Assembly: GCA_900548305.1 (NCBI GenBank)
Contig: URJZ01000002.1
Location: 1 to 64,000 of the forward strand
Direction of reading: 5' to 3'
Length of the DNA stretch: 64,000 nucleotides
Origin: an uncultured Oscillospiraceae bacterium
GTDB lineage: Bacteria > Bacillota > Clostridia > Oscillospirales > Acutalibacteraceae
The notes beneath the pieces were generated by a model that was given only the letters and a program-made list of their open reading frames with translations, was not told where the DNA came from and searched no databases. A program made the translations under genes and the position numbers. Each line of letters starts with the position of its first letter. Position 1 is the stretch's first letter. This document shows positions 8,927 through 17,373 of this stretch, one piece after another.

Positions 8927-9103
8927 AAAAATAAAATGTCACTTTCTCTTTACAGAAAATGACATGCAAAAGAAAACTTGAGTGTGCTCAAGTTTTGTCT
9001 TGCATTTCAGTGCCGTAAAATACAAGCAACAGGTCGGTAATCCGGCTGTTACGGTAACGTACTTGCGCGGGATTTTCGCCCAACTTCCCCGAGGGTTCCT
9101 GTT
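8927..9103 (-). promoter_or_regulatory. Compact cobalamin riboswitch with two terminator hairpins
   Basis: On the minus strand, immediately after the cbiK stop. A closing helix AACAGG (9103-9098) / CCTGTT (9033-9028) encloses conserved cobalamin-aptamer elements: GGGGAAG, then a GGG-cGAAAAT-CCC hairpin, then GTTACCGTAACAGCCGGATTACC. The 76-base core lacks the large peripheral arms of the full element and resembles the short class II type. Downstream are a CTTG...CAAG helix (about 9025-9000), a hairpin AAAACTTGAG/CTCAAGTTTT (8973-8996) followed by TTTTCTTTT, and a second hairpin ATGTCA...TGACAT (8936-8965) followed by TTTTATTTTT. This fits premature termination before cbiD when cobalamin binds. 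Confidence 0.82.
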
Positions 9104-9903
9104 TACAGTATGAAATTGTCTTTTGAAACGGTTTCCGCTTTGTCCAGATGGGAGGCAAACAATTGTCCTGTTTCAGGAAAAGAACCCAGACCGTCAAGCT
9201 GTACCGTAACTTGGAATCCTTCTTTTTCTAAAATAGATTTCCAAGAATCTGGCTCTTCTCCAGCCATGTCGTTTTGTGCATGGTCGCCTGCAACAATCAT
9301 AAACGGCATTAAATGCACACGGGTAATGTTATGTTTTTTTAATCTGCCGATGATATAGTCAAGATTTGGAAATCCCTCTACCGTACCTACATAAACATGC
9401 TCGTGTCCCAATGCACGAAAGGTATTTTCCAGCTGACAATAAGAGGCGTTTGCGTAATGTGCGGTTCCATGTCCCATAAATACCAAAGCTGCTTCTTCTT
9501 TTGGAGCAGGTGCGTATTTCATCACAATATCGCAGCAGGCTTTATAATCATCTTCAAAGGTAAGCAATGGACGGCCAATTTGAATTTTATCGAATTTGTC
9601 TGCAAATGTGGATAAGGCTTTATACATTTTTTCAAATTCAAATCCATTGATGATATGAAGCGGCTGACAGAGCACCTCTTTATATCCTTTTTGATACAGT
9701 TGTTCCATCAGTTCTTCGGGAGTAAGCACATATTGTCCTTGCTCTCGTTTTAGTTTTGCAATTACCATTTTGGAAGTGAATGCACGGAAACAATCATATT
9801 CTTTTGCATGACAGGACAGGATAGATTCGATTTGTATAATGGCATCCTGTGCCAACGTATATGTGGTGCCAAAACTAATGACAGCCAAAGCTTTTTGGTT
9901 CAT
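9103..9903 (-). CDS. cbiK: Sirohydrochlorin cobaltochelatase (anaerobic, CbiK type)
   Basis: Inserts Co2+ into sirohydrochlorin, the entry step of the cobalt-early pathway. The 266-residue CbiK-class chelatase starts ALAVISFGTTY and carries the metal-binding histidines in VFMGHGTAHYAN and HLMPFMIVAGDHAQNDMAG. No signal peptide is seen, so the protein is cytosolic, unlike some periplasmic CbiK proteins. It is the first gene of the minus-strand cluster, with its own near-consensus promoter and only ~45 bases of leader. It lies upstream of the riboswitch, so it should be transcribed regardless of riboswitch state. Confidence 0.95.
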   Translation of the reverse strand: MNQKALAVISFGTTYTLAQDAIIQIESILSCHAKEYDCFRAFTSKMVIAKLKREQGQYVLTPEELMEQLYQKGYKEVLCQPLHIINGFEFEKMYKALSTFADKFDKIQIGRPLLTFEDDYKACCDIVMKYAPAPKEEAALVFMGHGTAHYANASYCQLENTFRALGHEHVYVGTVEGFPNLDYIIGRLKKHNITRVHLMPFMIVAGDHAQNDMAGEEPDSWKSILEKEGFQVTVQLDGLGSFPETGQLFASHLDKAETVSKDNFIL

Positions 9904-9954
9904 AATAAGTTCCTTTTAATAGTTCAGTTTGATTCACATGAATGTGTATTCCTT

Positions 9955-9983
9955 ATTATACATGACCATAGGGAAAGTATCAA
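9955..9983 (-). promoter_or_regulatory. Sigma-A promoter of cbiK
   Basis: On the minus strand TTGATA (9983-9978), a 17-base spacer and TATAAT (9960-9955), almost perfect consensus. Between the -10 box and the cbiK start lie overlapping short inverted repeats (CACAT/ATGTG and ATTCA/TGAAT, about 9933-9948), a possible operator at the transcription start. Confidence 0.85.
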
Positions 9984-10026
9984 ATATATTTTCCTGCTTT
10001 TTTGGGTGGATTTTTATGGGTTCTAT

Positions 10027-10055
10027 TTGATTTTTAACCTGTAACGCAGTATAAT
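10027..10055 (+). promoter_or_regulatory. Sigma-A promoter of the aro operon
   Basis: TTGATT (10027-10032), a 17-base spacer and TATAAT (10050-10055), about 70 bases before the aroB start. It is divergent from the cbiK promoter, with ~45 bases between the two -35 boxes. Confidence 0.85.
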
Positions 10056-10127
10056 AACAATAATTCTCAATTTGTAATAAATGATGATTTCGATATAGAA
10101 ACAGACATGTTGGCAGGAGGAACCGTT

Positions 10128-11147
10128 TTGCAGTTAAGTGTGAATTTACAAGAAAAAAACTATGATATTATCATAGAACACGGCGTATTAAACCGGATTG
10201 GAGATTTTGCAGATTTAAATCGAAAAGTGCTGATTATCAGCGATACTGGGGTACCTATGGAGTATGTAAATACAGTAATGAAACAATGTCCGCAGGGATA
10301 TTATCATATTGTTCAGCAAGGAGAGGGGGCAAAATCGTTCCCTGTTTATGAGGAACTTTGCCGAAAATTGCTGGAACTGAACTTTACCAGAACAGACTGC
10401 ATTATTGCACTTGGCGGCGGTGTTATTGGAGATTTGGCCGGCTTTGTAGCGTCTACTTATTTGCGCGGCATCGAATTTATCGGTATTCCTACCACCACTT
10501 TGTCTCAAATAGACAGCAGTATTGGCGGGAAAGTGGCCATTAATTTGGAGCATGTGAAAAATATTATCGGTTGTTTCTATCATCCGTCCGTTGTATTAAT
10601 CGACCCTGAAACGTTAAAAACATTGCCAAAACGCCATTTTGTAAACGGTTTGGTGGAAGCGGTAAAAGCAGGTTTGATTTATGACGCTTCCATTTTGGAT
10701 TTATTTGAACATGGCAATCCCGAAACTCAGGTAGATGAAATTATTTATCGTTCTCTGCTGGTGAAAAAAGCGGTAGTGGAACAGGATGAAAAAGAACAGA
10801 ATTTACGCAAAATACTGAATTTTGGACATACGTTGGGTCACGGGGTTGAAAGTGTATACGGGCTTTCGGAACTACTGCATGGCGAATGCGTTGCAATCGG
10901 TATGATTCCTATGTTGGAAGATGAGGCGTTGAAAGAACGCGTATTGCGTATTTATGAGAAATTAGGTCTAAAAAGTGATGTAGATTATGACGCCGATGAA
11001 GTATTTACCGTCATGAAAAAAGATAAAAAAGCACAGGGAGATTCCATTACCGTGGTAAAAGTAAAAGAAGCGGGAAAAGCAACCCTAGAGAAAATTTCAA
11101 TGGAGCAATTGTATCAATTTTTAAAAGAAATTAAACCACAATCATAG
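10128..11147 (+). CDS. aroB: 3-Dehydroquinate synthase, TTG start
   Basis: Converts DAHP to 3-dehydroquinate with NAD+ and a divalent metal; second step of the shikimate pathway. The family NAD-binding motif IALGGGVIGDLAGFVAS and the metal-ligand stretch NFGHTLGHGVE are present. An ATG at 10107 would place the ribosome-binding site inside the gene. The TTG at 10128 is preferred because AGGAGG (10115-10120) ends 7 bases before it. The resulting 339 residues are normal. First gene of the aro operon, 17 bases before aroC. Confidence 0.96.
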   Translation: MQLSVNLQEKNYDIIIEHGVLNRIGDFADLNRKVLIISDTGVPMEYVNTVMKQCPQGYYHIVQQGEGAKSFPVYEELCRKLLELNFTRTDCIIALGGGVIGDLAGFVASTYLRGIEFIGIPTTTLSQIDSSIGGKVAINLEHVKNIIGCFYHPSVVLIDPETLKTLPKRHFVNGLVEAVKAGLIYDASILDLFEHGNPETQVDEIIYRSLLVKKAVVEQDEKEQNLRKILNFGHTLGHGVESVYGLSELLHGECVAIGMIPMLEDEALKERVLRIYEKLGLKSDVDYDADEVFTVMKKDKKAQGDSITVVKVKEAGKATLEKISMEQLYQFLKEIKPQS

Positions 11148-11164
11148 AAGGAACGGGGCAGCAC

Positions 11165-12298
11165 ATGAAAAGTACATTTGGAGAACACATTCAAATCAGT
11201 TTGTTCGGCGAATCTCACGGGGCAGCCATTGGTGTAAATATCAACGGTTTGGCACCAGGCATCAAGCTGGATTTGGATTTTATACGAGCACAACTGAATA
11301 AACGAAAACCAAAAGGAAAAATTTCCACACAGCGTCAAGAAGCGGACGAATTTGAAATTGTCAGTGGCTTTTTTAACGGTTATACGACAGGAACTCCATT
11401 GTGTATTTTTATTCGCAATCAAAGTCAGCACAGCAAAGATTACGAAGCTACCAAATACCTCATGCGTCCTTCTCATGCCGACTATACAGCATTTGAAAAA
11501 TACGGTGGTTTTCAGGATTACCGCGGCGGAGGTCATTTTTCGGGAAGAATTACAGCTCCTCTTGTTGCGGCAGGTGCCATTTGTCTGCAAATTTTAAAAC
11601 AAAAGGGCATTACCATCGCTACGCATATTGCTTCCTGTAAAGGGGTTGAAGACGAACCGTTTGCTACTACGGAGGAAGCGTTGCTCAAACAAGCGGATAA
11701 GCTAAATAATAGCTATTTTCCAACCATCAGCAATCAAGCGGAACAAGAAATGGTACAAGTCATTGAACAAGCGCACAGCAACGGAGATTCTGTAGGCGGT
11801 ATTTTGGAAACAGCAATTGTCAATATGCCTGCGGGAATTGGGGAACCGTTTTTTGGTTCGATTGAAAGTGTGTTGGCACATCTTCTGTTCAGTGTGCCTG
11901 CCGTAAAAGGTGTAGAGTTCGGTTTGGGGTTTGGCTTTGCTAACTTATTTGGTAGTCAGGCAAATGACCCGTTTGTAATGAAAGACAAGGTTTGTACTAC
12001 AAGTAATCATAACGGTGGTATCAACGGTGGTATCAGCAATGGTATGCCTATTATGATAAAAACAGCAGTCAAACCTACTCCATCTATCTATCAGCCTCAG
12101 CAGACGATTGATATTCAAAAAAGAGAAAATGCGCAGCTGCAAATACATGGTCGTCATGACCCTGCTATCATTCATCGTGCGAGAGTTGTGGTAGACAGTA
12201 TGGTTGCCATTGGTTTGGTGGATTTATTTGCCGACCGTTACGGCTATATGTGGATGGCTTCCGATGAAGATAACAAGGAAAGGAATGATGTATCATGA
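11165..12298 (+). CDS. aroC: Chorismate synthase
   Basis: Eliminates phosphate from EPSP to give chorismate, using reduced FMN. The 377-residue protein has the N-terminal LFGESHGAAIGV signature, the GGGHFSGRITAP motif near residue 120 and the C-terminal RHDPAIIHRARVV. The last bases overlap the aroE-aroK start by 4 (ATGATG), so the two are translationally coupled. Confidence 0.97.
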   Translation: MKSTFGEHIQISLFGESHGAAIGVNINGLAPGIKLDLDFIRAQLNKRKPKGKISTQRQEADEFEIVSGFFNGYTTGTPLCIFIRNQSQHSKDYEATKYLMRPSHADYTAFEKYGGFQDYRGGGHFSGRITAPLVAAGAICLQILKQKGITIATHIASCKGVEDEPFATTEEALLKQADKLNNSYFPTISNQAEQEMVQVIEQAHSNGDSVGGILETAIVNMPAGIGEPFFGSIESVLAHLLFSVPAVKGVEFGLGFGFANLFGSQANDPFVMKDKVCTTSNHNGGINGGISNGMPIMIKTAVKPTPSIYQPQQTIDIQKRENAQLQIHGRHDPAIIHRARVVVDSMVAIGLVDLFADRYGYMWMASDEDNKERNDVS

Positions 12299-13575
12299 TG
12301 GAATATGGCTTAATCGGAGAAAAATTAGGACATAGCTTTTCAAAAATCATTCACGAGAAGCTGGCGGACTATACCTACGAACTTTGTCCTCTGACCAAAG
12401 ATGAACTGGATGCTTTTATGACAGCGAAACAGTTTAAAGCCATTAATGTAACCATCCCGTATAAACAAGACGTCATTCCGTATTGCGATATGCTGGACGA
12501 TTCAGCGAAAAGAATCGGGGTTGTCAATACCATTGTAAACAGAGACGGAAAACTGTTTGGTTATAATACGGATTTTGCCGGTTTTTTATATAACCTGAAT
12601 GCACACGATATTACATTAAAAGATAAAAAAGTGATGATATGCGGCAGCGGCGGTACTTGTAAAACGGTAACTGCTGTGGCGGAATATATGGGTGCAAAAG
12701 AAATTTTGGTGGTAAGCCGTTCCAAAAAAGAAAATACTGTTACATATGAAGAATGTATCCGGCACAAAGATGTAGACGTAATTGTAAATGCTTCTCCTAA
12801 GGGAATGTATCCCAATAATTTGGAAAGTCCGTTGGATTTATCGGATTTTCCAAACTGTAAAGCGGTTGTGGATGTAATCTATAATCCGTTAAAAACCAGA
12901 TTGCTGCAGCAGGCGGAGCAACTGGGGATGAAGGCTGTTAATGGCTTGGAGATGTTGGTAGCGCAAGCAAAATTTGCAGTGGAGCATTTTTTGTCTACAG
13001 AAATTGAAAATAATAAAATCGACCAAATTACGCAGGATCTGCTAAAACAGCTAACCAATATTGTGTTCATCGGAATGCCCAGCTGCGGCAAAACGTTAAC
13101 AGGACAAGCATTATGCAAGTATATTGATAAAACATTTGTAGATACAGACGCTGTGATTGTAGAGCGTTCCGGTATGAGCATCAAAGAGATGTTTGCCCGG
13201 CATGGGGAAGCATATTTTCGCCAATGGGAACATGATGTTATAGAAGAACTCTCCAAACAAAACGGGTTGATTATTGCAACCGGCGGCGGTGCGATTAAAA
13301 ATGAAGAAAATATTCAGAATTTAAAGCAAAACGGCGTTGTTATGTTTATTGACAGAGATTTAGAACATCTGCTTGTAACAGATGATCGTCCGTTGTCTAA
13401 AGATGCAGATGCGGTTGCGAAACTATATGAAGAACGTTATCCCCTTTATACAAAATACGGAGATTTGAGAGTTCCAAATAACTATCCTATGGAAATTTCT
13501 CAGCAGGAATTGGACGAACTCATGAATACAATTTTGGAGGGCTACCATGAAATTCTTTGTCATCAATGGGCCTAA
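12295..13575 (+). CDS. aroE-aroK: Shikimate dehydrogenase / shikimate kinase fusion
   Basis: One 426-residue chain carries two consecutive shikimate pathway enzymes. Residues 1 to ~250 are shikimate dehydrogenase: GEKLGHSFSKIIHE, the catalytic lysine in NVTIPYKQDV, NTDFAGF and a nucleotide loop GSGGTCKTV. Residues ~260 to 426 are shikimate kinase: Walker A GMPSCGKT, DTDAVI, the substrate arginine region FRQWE, ATGGGAI and the lid DDRPL. Dehydroshikimate is reduced and the shikimate phosphorylated by one protein. The 3' end overlaps aroQ by 29 bases. No stop or frameshift separates the domains. Confidence 0.95.
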   Translation: MMEYGLIGEKLGHSFSKIIHEKLADYTYELCPLTKDELDAFMTAKQFKAINVTIPYKQDVIPYCDMLDDSAKRIGVVNTIVNRDGKLFGYNTDFAGFLYNLNAHDITLKDKKVMICGSGGTCKTVTAVAEYMGAKEILVVSRSKKENTVTYEECIRHKDVDVIVNASPKGMYPNNLESPLDLSDFPNCKAVVDVIYNPLKTRLLQQAEQLGMKAVNGLEMLVAQAKFAVEHFLSTEIENNKIDQITQDLLKQLTNIVFIGMPSCGKTLTGQALCKYIDKTFVDTDAVIVERSGMSIKEMFARHGEAYFRQWEHDVIEELSKQNGLIIATGGGAIKNEENIQNLKQNGVVMFIDRDLEHLLVTDDRPLSKDADAVAKLYEERYPLYTKYGDLRVPNNYPMEISQQELDELMNTILEGYHEILCHQWA

Positions 13576-13987
13576 TTTGAATATGCTCGGCATTCGAGAG
13601 CCGGTTATTTACGGTAAAACTACTTATGCAGACTTGGTAAAATTGGTGGAACAAGCGGCAAAAGAACTGCAGGTAGAAGTGGAAGTACTGCAAAGTAATC
13701 ACGAAGGAACGCTTGTGGATGAAATTCAACGTGCTTATTATGAAGCGGACGGCATTATAATTAATCCCGCAGCGTATACGCATACAAGCGTTGCTGTTTT
13801 AGATGCTTTAAAGGCAGTGGCCTTGCCTGCGGTGGAAGTACATATTTCTAATGTAAAAGAGCGAGAAGATTTTCGGCAAATTTCTTATGCAGGTCAGGCT
13901 TGCTTTCATACTGTTATGGGAGAAGGTATTGAAGGATACCGCACTGCCATGCGGGTATTAAAAGAAAAATTGACTCAGCAGTCATAA
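13547..13987 (+). CDS. aroQ: 3-Dehydroquinate dehydratase, type II
   Basis: Dehydrates 3-dehydroquinate to 3-dehydroshikimate; type II dodecamer family. The 146 residues include INGPNLNMLGIREP with the active-site tyrosine loop, NPAAYTHTSVA, and the catalytic histidine in VEVHISNV. It starts inside the end of aroE-aroK, with GGAGGG upstream, so translation is probably coupled. Confidence 0.97.
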   Translation: MKFFVINGPNLNMLGIREPVIYGKTTYADLVKLVEQAAKELQVEVEVLQSNHEGTLVDEIQRAYYEADGIIINPAAYTHTSVAVLDALKAVALPAVEVHISNVKEREDFRQISYAGQACFHTVMGEGIEGYRTAMRVLKEKLTQQS

Positions 13988-14020
13988 CGATAGATTCGGC
14001 TTTGAAAGGACAGATAGTAT

Positions 14021-15037
14021 ATGATTATTACCATGAAAAAAGATACTCCCGAGCAGGAAATCAAAAACCTGATGGAGTCTATTGAAGCAAAAGGCGTTAA
14101 AGTCACCATGATTCAAGGAACCAATTACAATGTATTTGGTCTTGTTGGTGATACCACTGTTATTGACGACAGAATGATTACGGCAAATCCTTACGTAGAC
14201 AATGTAAAGAGAATTGCCGCACCGTATAAAAAAGCAAACCGTTTGTTCCATCCATTGGATTCTGTGATAGATGTAGACGGTATTAAAGTAGGCGGAAAAG
14301 AAAAAATAGTCGTGATTGGCGGTCCTTGCTCCGTTGAGGGCGAGGAATCTATTATGCGCATTGCAAAAGAAGTAAAAGAGGCAGGCGGCTGTATGCTGCG
14401 CGGTGGTGCGTACAAACCAAGAACTTCTCCGTATTCTTTCCAAGGTATGGGTTTAGAAGGTTTAAAATGTATGTATAAAGCAAAACAAGCATACAACATG
14501 CCAATTGTCAGTGAATTGATGAGCGAGAAAAAATTGGATGAATTTGAGGAATATGTTGACCTAATTCAAGTTGGCGCACGCAATATGCAAAACTTTGACT
14601 TGCTAAAAGCTTTGGGTAAAAGCAAAAAGCCTGTTTTGTTAAAACGTGGTCTTGCCAATACCATGGAAGAATGGATTATGGCGGCAGAATACATTATGGC
14701 AGGCGGCAACGAAAATGTCATTATGTGTGAACGTGGTATTCGCACCTTTGAAACTTACACCAGAAATACTCTGGATTTAAGCGTAATTCCGATTATCAAA
14801 TCAAAAACACACTTGCCAATTATCATTGACCCCTCTCATGCAACAGGTGACAGAAAATTGGTGGAATCTATGTCATTGGCAGCAATTGCCGCGGGTGCGG
14901 ACGGCTTGATTATCGAAGTGCATGACAATCCTGAATGTGCATGGTCTGACGGCGCACAATCCGTTACTCCGGATGCATTCAAGACCCTGATTGAAAAAGG
15001 CAAGAAAATTGCAAACGTAATTGGCAGGGATATGTAA
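14021..15037 (+). CDS. aroF: 3-Deoxy-7-phosphoheptulonate (DAHP) synthase, type I beta
   Basis: Condenses phosphoenolpyruvate and erythrose-4-phosphate, the first step of the aromatic pathway. Residues 1 to ~70 form the ferredoxin-like regulatory domain found in the beta group ([13 protein letters not shown]...), followed by the TIM-barrel catalytic domain with [28 protein letters not shown] and DPSHATGDR. The 338 residues match the family. The N-terminal domain suggests allosteric control by an aromatic end product. A terminator hairpin follows directly. Confidence 0.95.
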   Translation: MIITMKKDTPEQEIKNLMESIEAKGVKVTMIQGTNYNVFGLVGDTTVIDDRMITANPYVDNVKRIAAPYKKANRLFHPLDSVIDVDGIKVGGKEKIVVIGGPCSVEGEESIMRIAKEVKEAGGCMLRGGAYKPRTSPYSFQGMGLEGLKCMYKAKQAYNMPIVSELMSEKKLDEFEEYVDLIQVGARNMQNFDLLKALGKSKKPVLLKRGLANTMEEWIMAAEYIMAGGNENVIMCERGIRTFETYTRNTLDLSVIPIIKSKTHLPIIIDPSHATGDRKLVESMSLAAIAAGADGLIIEVHDNPECAWSDGAQSVTPDAFKTLIEKGKKIANVIGRDM

Positions 15038-15048
15038 TCCCTTATTCT

Positions 15049-15084
15049 AAAAAGCTCATTTCTTTTTGGTGAAATGAGCTTTTT
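15049..15084 (+). terminator. Terminator hairpin between aroF and aroA
   Basis: AAAAAGCTCATTTC / GAAATGAGCTTTTT, a perfect 14-bp stem with an 8-base loop, ending in a T-run. The next gene aroA starts only 24 bases later, so it would rely on read-through or an unseen promoter. This suggests attenuation within the operon. Confidence 0.85.
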
Positions 15085-15107
15085 GATTCAAACGGAGTGA
15101 ATAATTT

Positions 15108-16376
15108 ATGAAAGTAAAAGTATATCCTTCTGTTTGTACAGGAGACATACAAATACCGCCTTCCAAAAGCATGGCGCATCGCGCGATTATGTGTGCATCT
15201 TTGGCAAAAGGCAAAAGCGTTATTTCAAATATTGCGTATTCTGACGACATTCTGGCTACCATTGCAGGTATGCGAGCATTGGGTGCATCCATTACGATGG
15301 AGAAAGATACCGTTGTGATAGAAGGTATACAATCTTTGCCGCAAACACCGTTACAGGTAGACTGCAATGAATCAGGCTCTACTCTGCGCTTTTTTGTACC
15401 GTTGTTTACATTATCAGGTCAGCCCATTACTTTTTTGGGCAGAAATCGGTTGTTAAAGCGTCCGCAGGGAGTATATCAAACAATGTTTGAACAGCAGGGA
15501 CACCGTTTTGAACAAACGGAACAGCAGCTTATTGTGCAGGGTGCGCTGAAAGCAGGTTCCTATGAAATTGATGGAAGCATCAGCTCCCAATTCATCACAG
15601 GTCTATTGTTTGCTTTGCCGCTTTTGGAGCAGGATTCCGTAATTCATATCAAGCCTCCGTTTGAATCCCGTTCTTATATTGAACTAACCTTGCAAATGCT
15701 CAAAACTTTCGGCGTAACGGCAGAATTTCAAGATAACTATACGCTGTATATTCTGGGTAATCAGTCCTATCAAGCTTGTGATTACACTGTGGAAGGCGAC
15801 TATTCTCAAATGGCATTCTATGCCGTTTTGGCAGCAATTCAAAGCGATTTATATTGCAAGGGTGTCACTTCTTCCTCTAAACAAGGGGATAAAGCGATTC
15901 TATCTATTCTGGAAGATTGTAATTGCAAGATAGAGCCTAAACAAGAAGGATATCTTATACATAAAAGTGAGCTGACGGCTACGGAAATCGATTTGGCAGA
16001 TTGTCCTGATTTGGGGCCTATTTTAAATGTGCTGGGAATGTACGCAAAGGGTACAACTCGTATTTATCACGCGGCACGTTTGAGATACAAAGAATCTGAC
16101 CGTATTGCTGCTATGGAAGAGGAACTGAAAAAATTCCATACGGATATTATCACAACGGAAGATGAAATTTTTATCAAAGGCAAACCGTCCTATGGTTGTG
16201 AACAGGAGCTGTCAGGACATACGGACCATAGAATTGTAATGAGTATGACAATAGCTGCTTTGTGCAGTGAAACTCCTGTTATCATCAATGGGGCAGAATG
16301 TATCAATAAATCTTATCCAAACTTTTTTGAGGATATACAATCCATAGGCGGCAGAATTGAGGTGTTGGAGCCGTGA
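15108..16376 (+). CDS. aroA: 3-Phosphoshikimate 1-carboxyvinyltransferase (EPSP synthase)
   Basis: Transfers the enolpyruvyl group of PEP to shikimate-3-phosphate. The 422-residue two-domain fold shows PPSKSMAHRAIM at the N-terminus, ESGSTLRFFVPL near residue 88, LRYKESDRIAAM, and DHRIVMSMTIAAL in the C-terminal domain. Its stop overlaps the tyrA start by 4 bases (GTGATAG). Confidence 0.97.
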   Translation: MKVKVYPSVCTGDIQIPPSKSMAHRAIMCASLAKGKSVISNIAYSDDILATIAGMRALGASITMEKDTVVIEGIQSLPQTPLQVDCNESGSTLRFFVPLFTLSGQPITFLGRNRLLKRPQGVYQTMFEQQGHRFEQTEQQLIVQGALKAGSYEIDGSISSQFITGLLFALPLLEQDSVIHIKPPFESRSYIELTLQMLKTFGVTAEFQDNYTLYILGNQSYQACDYTVEGDYSQMAFYAVLAAIQSDLYCKGVTSSSKQGDKAILSILEDCNCKIEPKQEGYLIHKSELTATEIDLADCPDLGPILNVLGMYAKGTTRIYHAARLRYKESDRIAAMEEELKKFHTDIITTEDEIFIKGKPSYGCEQELSGHTDHRIVMSMTIAALCSETPVIINGAECINKSYPNFFEDIQSIGGRIEVLEP

Positions 16377-17224
16377 TAGCAAAAGACAGTGTGATTTTAA
16401 TTGTAGGCTTAGGTCTTATTGGCGGAAGTTACGCAAAAGGTTTGAAAAAGCATGGTTACACGGTATATGCCATCAGCAGAGGGCAAGAAACCATTGATTA
16501 TGCTTTGGAAAACGGCATCATTGATAAAGGAACCATACAGGAAGATCCCGAAATCATCAGTCAGGCAGATTATATCGTTTTTGGACTATATCCACATACC
16601 ATGATTGACTGGATTGCCCGCAATCAGCAGTATTTCAAATCAGGTGCAGTTATCACAGATGTATGCGGTGTAAAATGTAATGTGGTTGATGTAGTGCAAG
16701 ATTTTCTGCGCAAAGATGTAGAATTTATTGGTTCTCATCCAATGGCTGGTAAGGAAGTAAGCGGCGTACAGTACAGTGATGATGCAATTTTTCACTCTGC
16801 AAACTTTATTATAACGCCAACAGAACAAAACACGGAAAAAGGTATCGCGTTTGCAAAAGAATTGGCAGAGTTGTTGGAGTTTCATCACATTGCGATCATT
16901 ACTCCGCAGGAACACGATAAGATGATTGGTTTTGTATCTCAATTAACCCATGCAGTGGCAGTCAGTTTGATGAATACAAGTGATAATACCCATTTAAAAG
17001 AATATACGGGAGATTCTTTCAGGGATTTAACCCGTATTGCAAAGATAAATGAGACATTGTGGAGTGAATTGTTCTTTTTAAATAAAAAGAATTTGGTTCA
17101 GGAAATTGACGATTTTGTTGCCGAGTTAGAAAATCTAAAGCAAAAAATAGCAGATGAAGATGAAGAAGGCATCAAAAAACTATTTATTCAGTCTACGGAA
17201 CGAAGAAAACAATTTGATAAATAA
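16373..17224 (+). CDS. tyrA: Prephenate dehydrogenase, GTG start
   Basis: Oxidative decarboxylation of prephenate to 4-hydroxyphenylpyruvate, toward tyrosine. Residues 1-283 hold the Rossmann motif VGLGLIGGSYAKGLKKHGY and the active-site SHPMAGKEVSGV. There is no C-terminal ACT domain, so feedback by tyrosine is not apparent from sequence. The GTG start overlaps the aroA stop. It is the last gene of the aro run, followed by a strong terminator. Confidence 0.93.
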   Translation: MIAKDSVILIVGLGLIGGSYAKGLKKHGYTVYAISRGQETIDYALENGIIDKGTIQEDPEIISQADYIVFGLYPHTMIDWIARNQQYFKSGAVITDVCGVKCNVVDVVQDFLRKDVEFIGSHPMAGKEVSGVQYSDDAIFHSANFIITPTEQNTEKGIAFAKELAELLEFHHIAIITPQEHDKMIGFVSQLTHAVAVSLMNTSDNTHLKEYTGDSFRDLTRIAKINETLWSELFFLNKKNLVQEIDDFVAELENLKQKIADEDEEGIKKLFIQSTERRKQFDK

Positions 17225-17225
17225 G

Positions 17226-17268
17226 AAAAGACGAAAAGAACGAGTTGAAAAGTTCTTTTCGTCTTTTT
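17226..17268 (+). terminator. Terminator after tyrA
   Basis: AAAAGACGAAAAGAAC / GTTCTTTTCGTCTTTTT, a perfect stem of 16 bp with a 10-base loop and a T-run. Confidence 0.92.
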
Positions 17269-17373
17269 AAATATTTACTAAAAAATGGAATTTTTTACGA
17301 TTCGTTTGCAAATACTATAGAAATATATGCTAAAATAACAATACAATCAATCGTAATGATAGGAGGGTCTACG

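Noticed and set aside
8988..9197. A 69-residue minus-strand ORF across the cbiK end
   Set aside because: It overlaps the cbiK 3' end in another frame and the riboswitch; the RNA element explains the sequence.
10215..10583. Minus-strand ORF in aroB, and similar long antisense ORFs (1170-1562, 7600-7974, 22529-23065, 32360-32908, 45994-46467, 53607-54071)
   Set aside because: They lie wholly opposite strongly supported genes, have no ribosome-binding site and show low-complexity translations typical of shadow frames.
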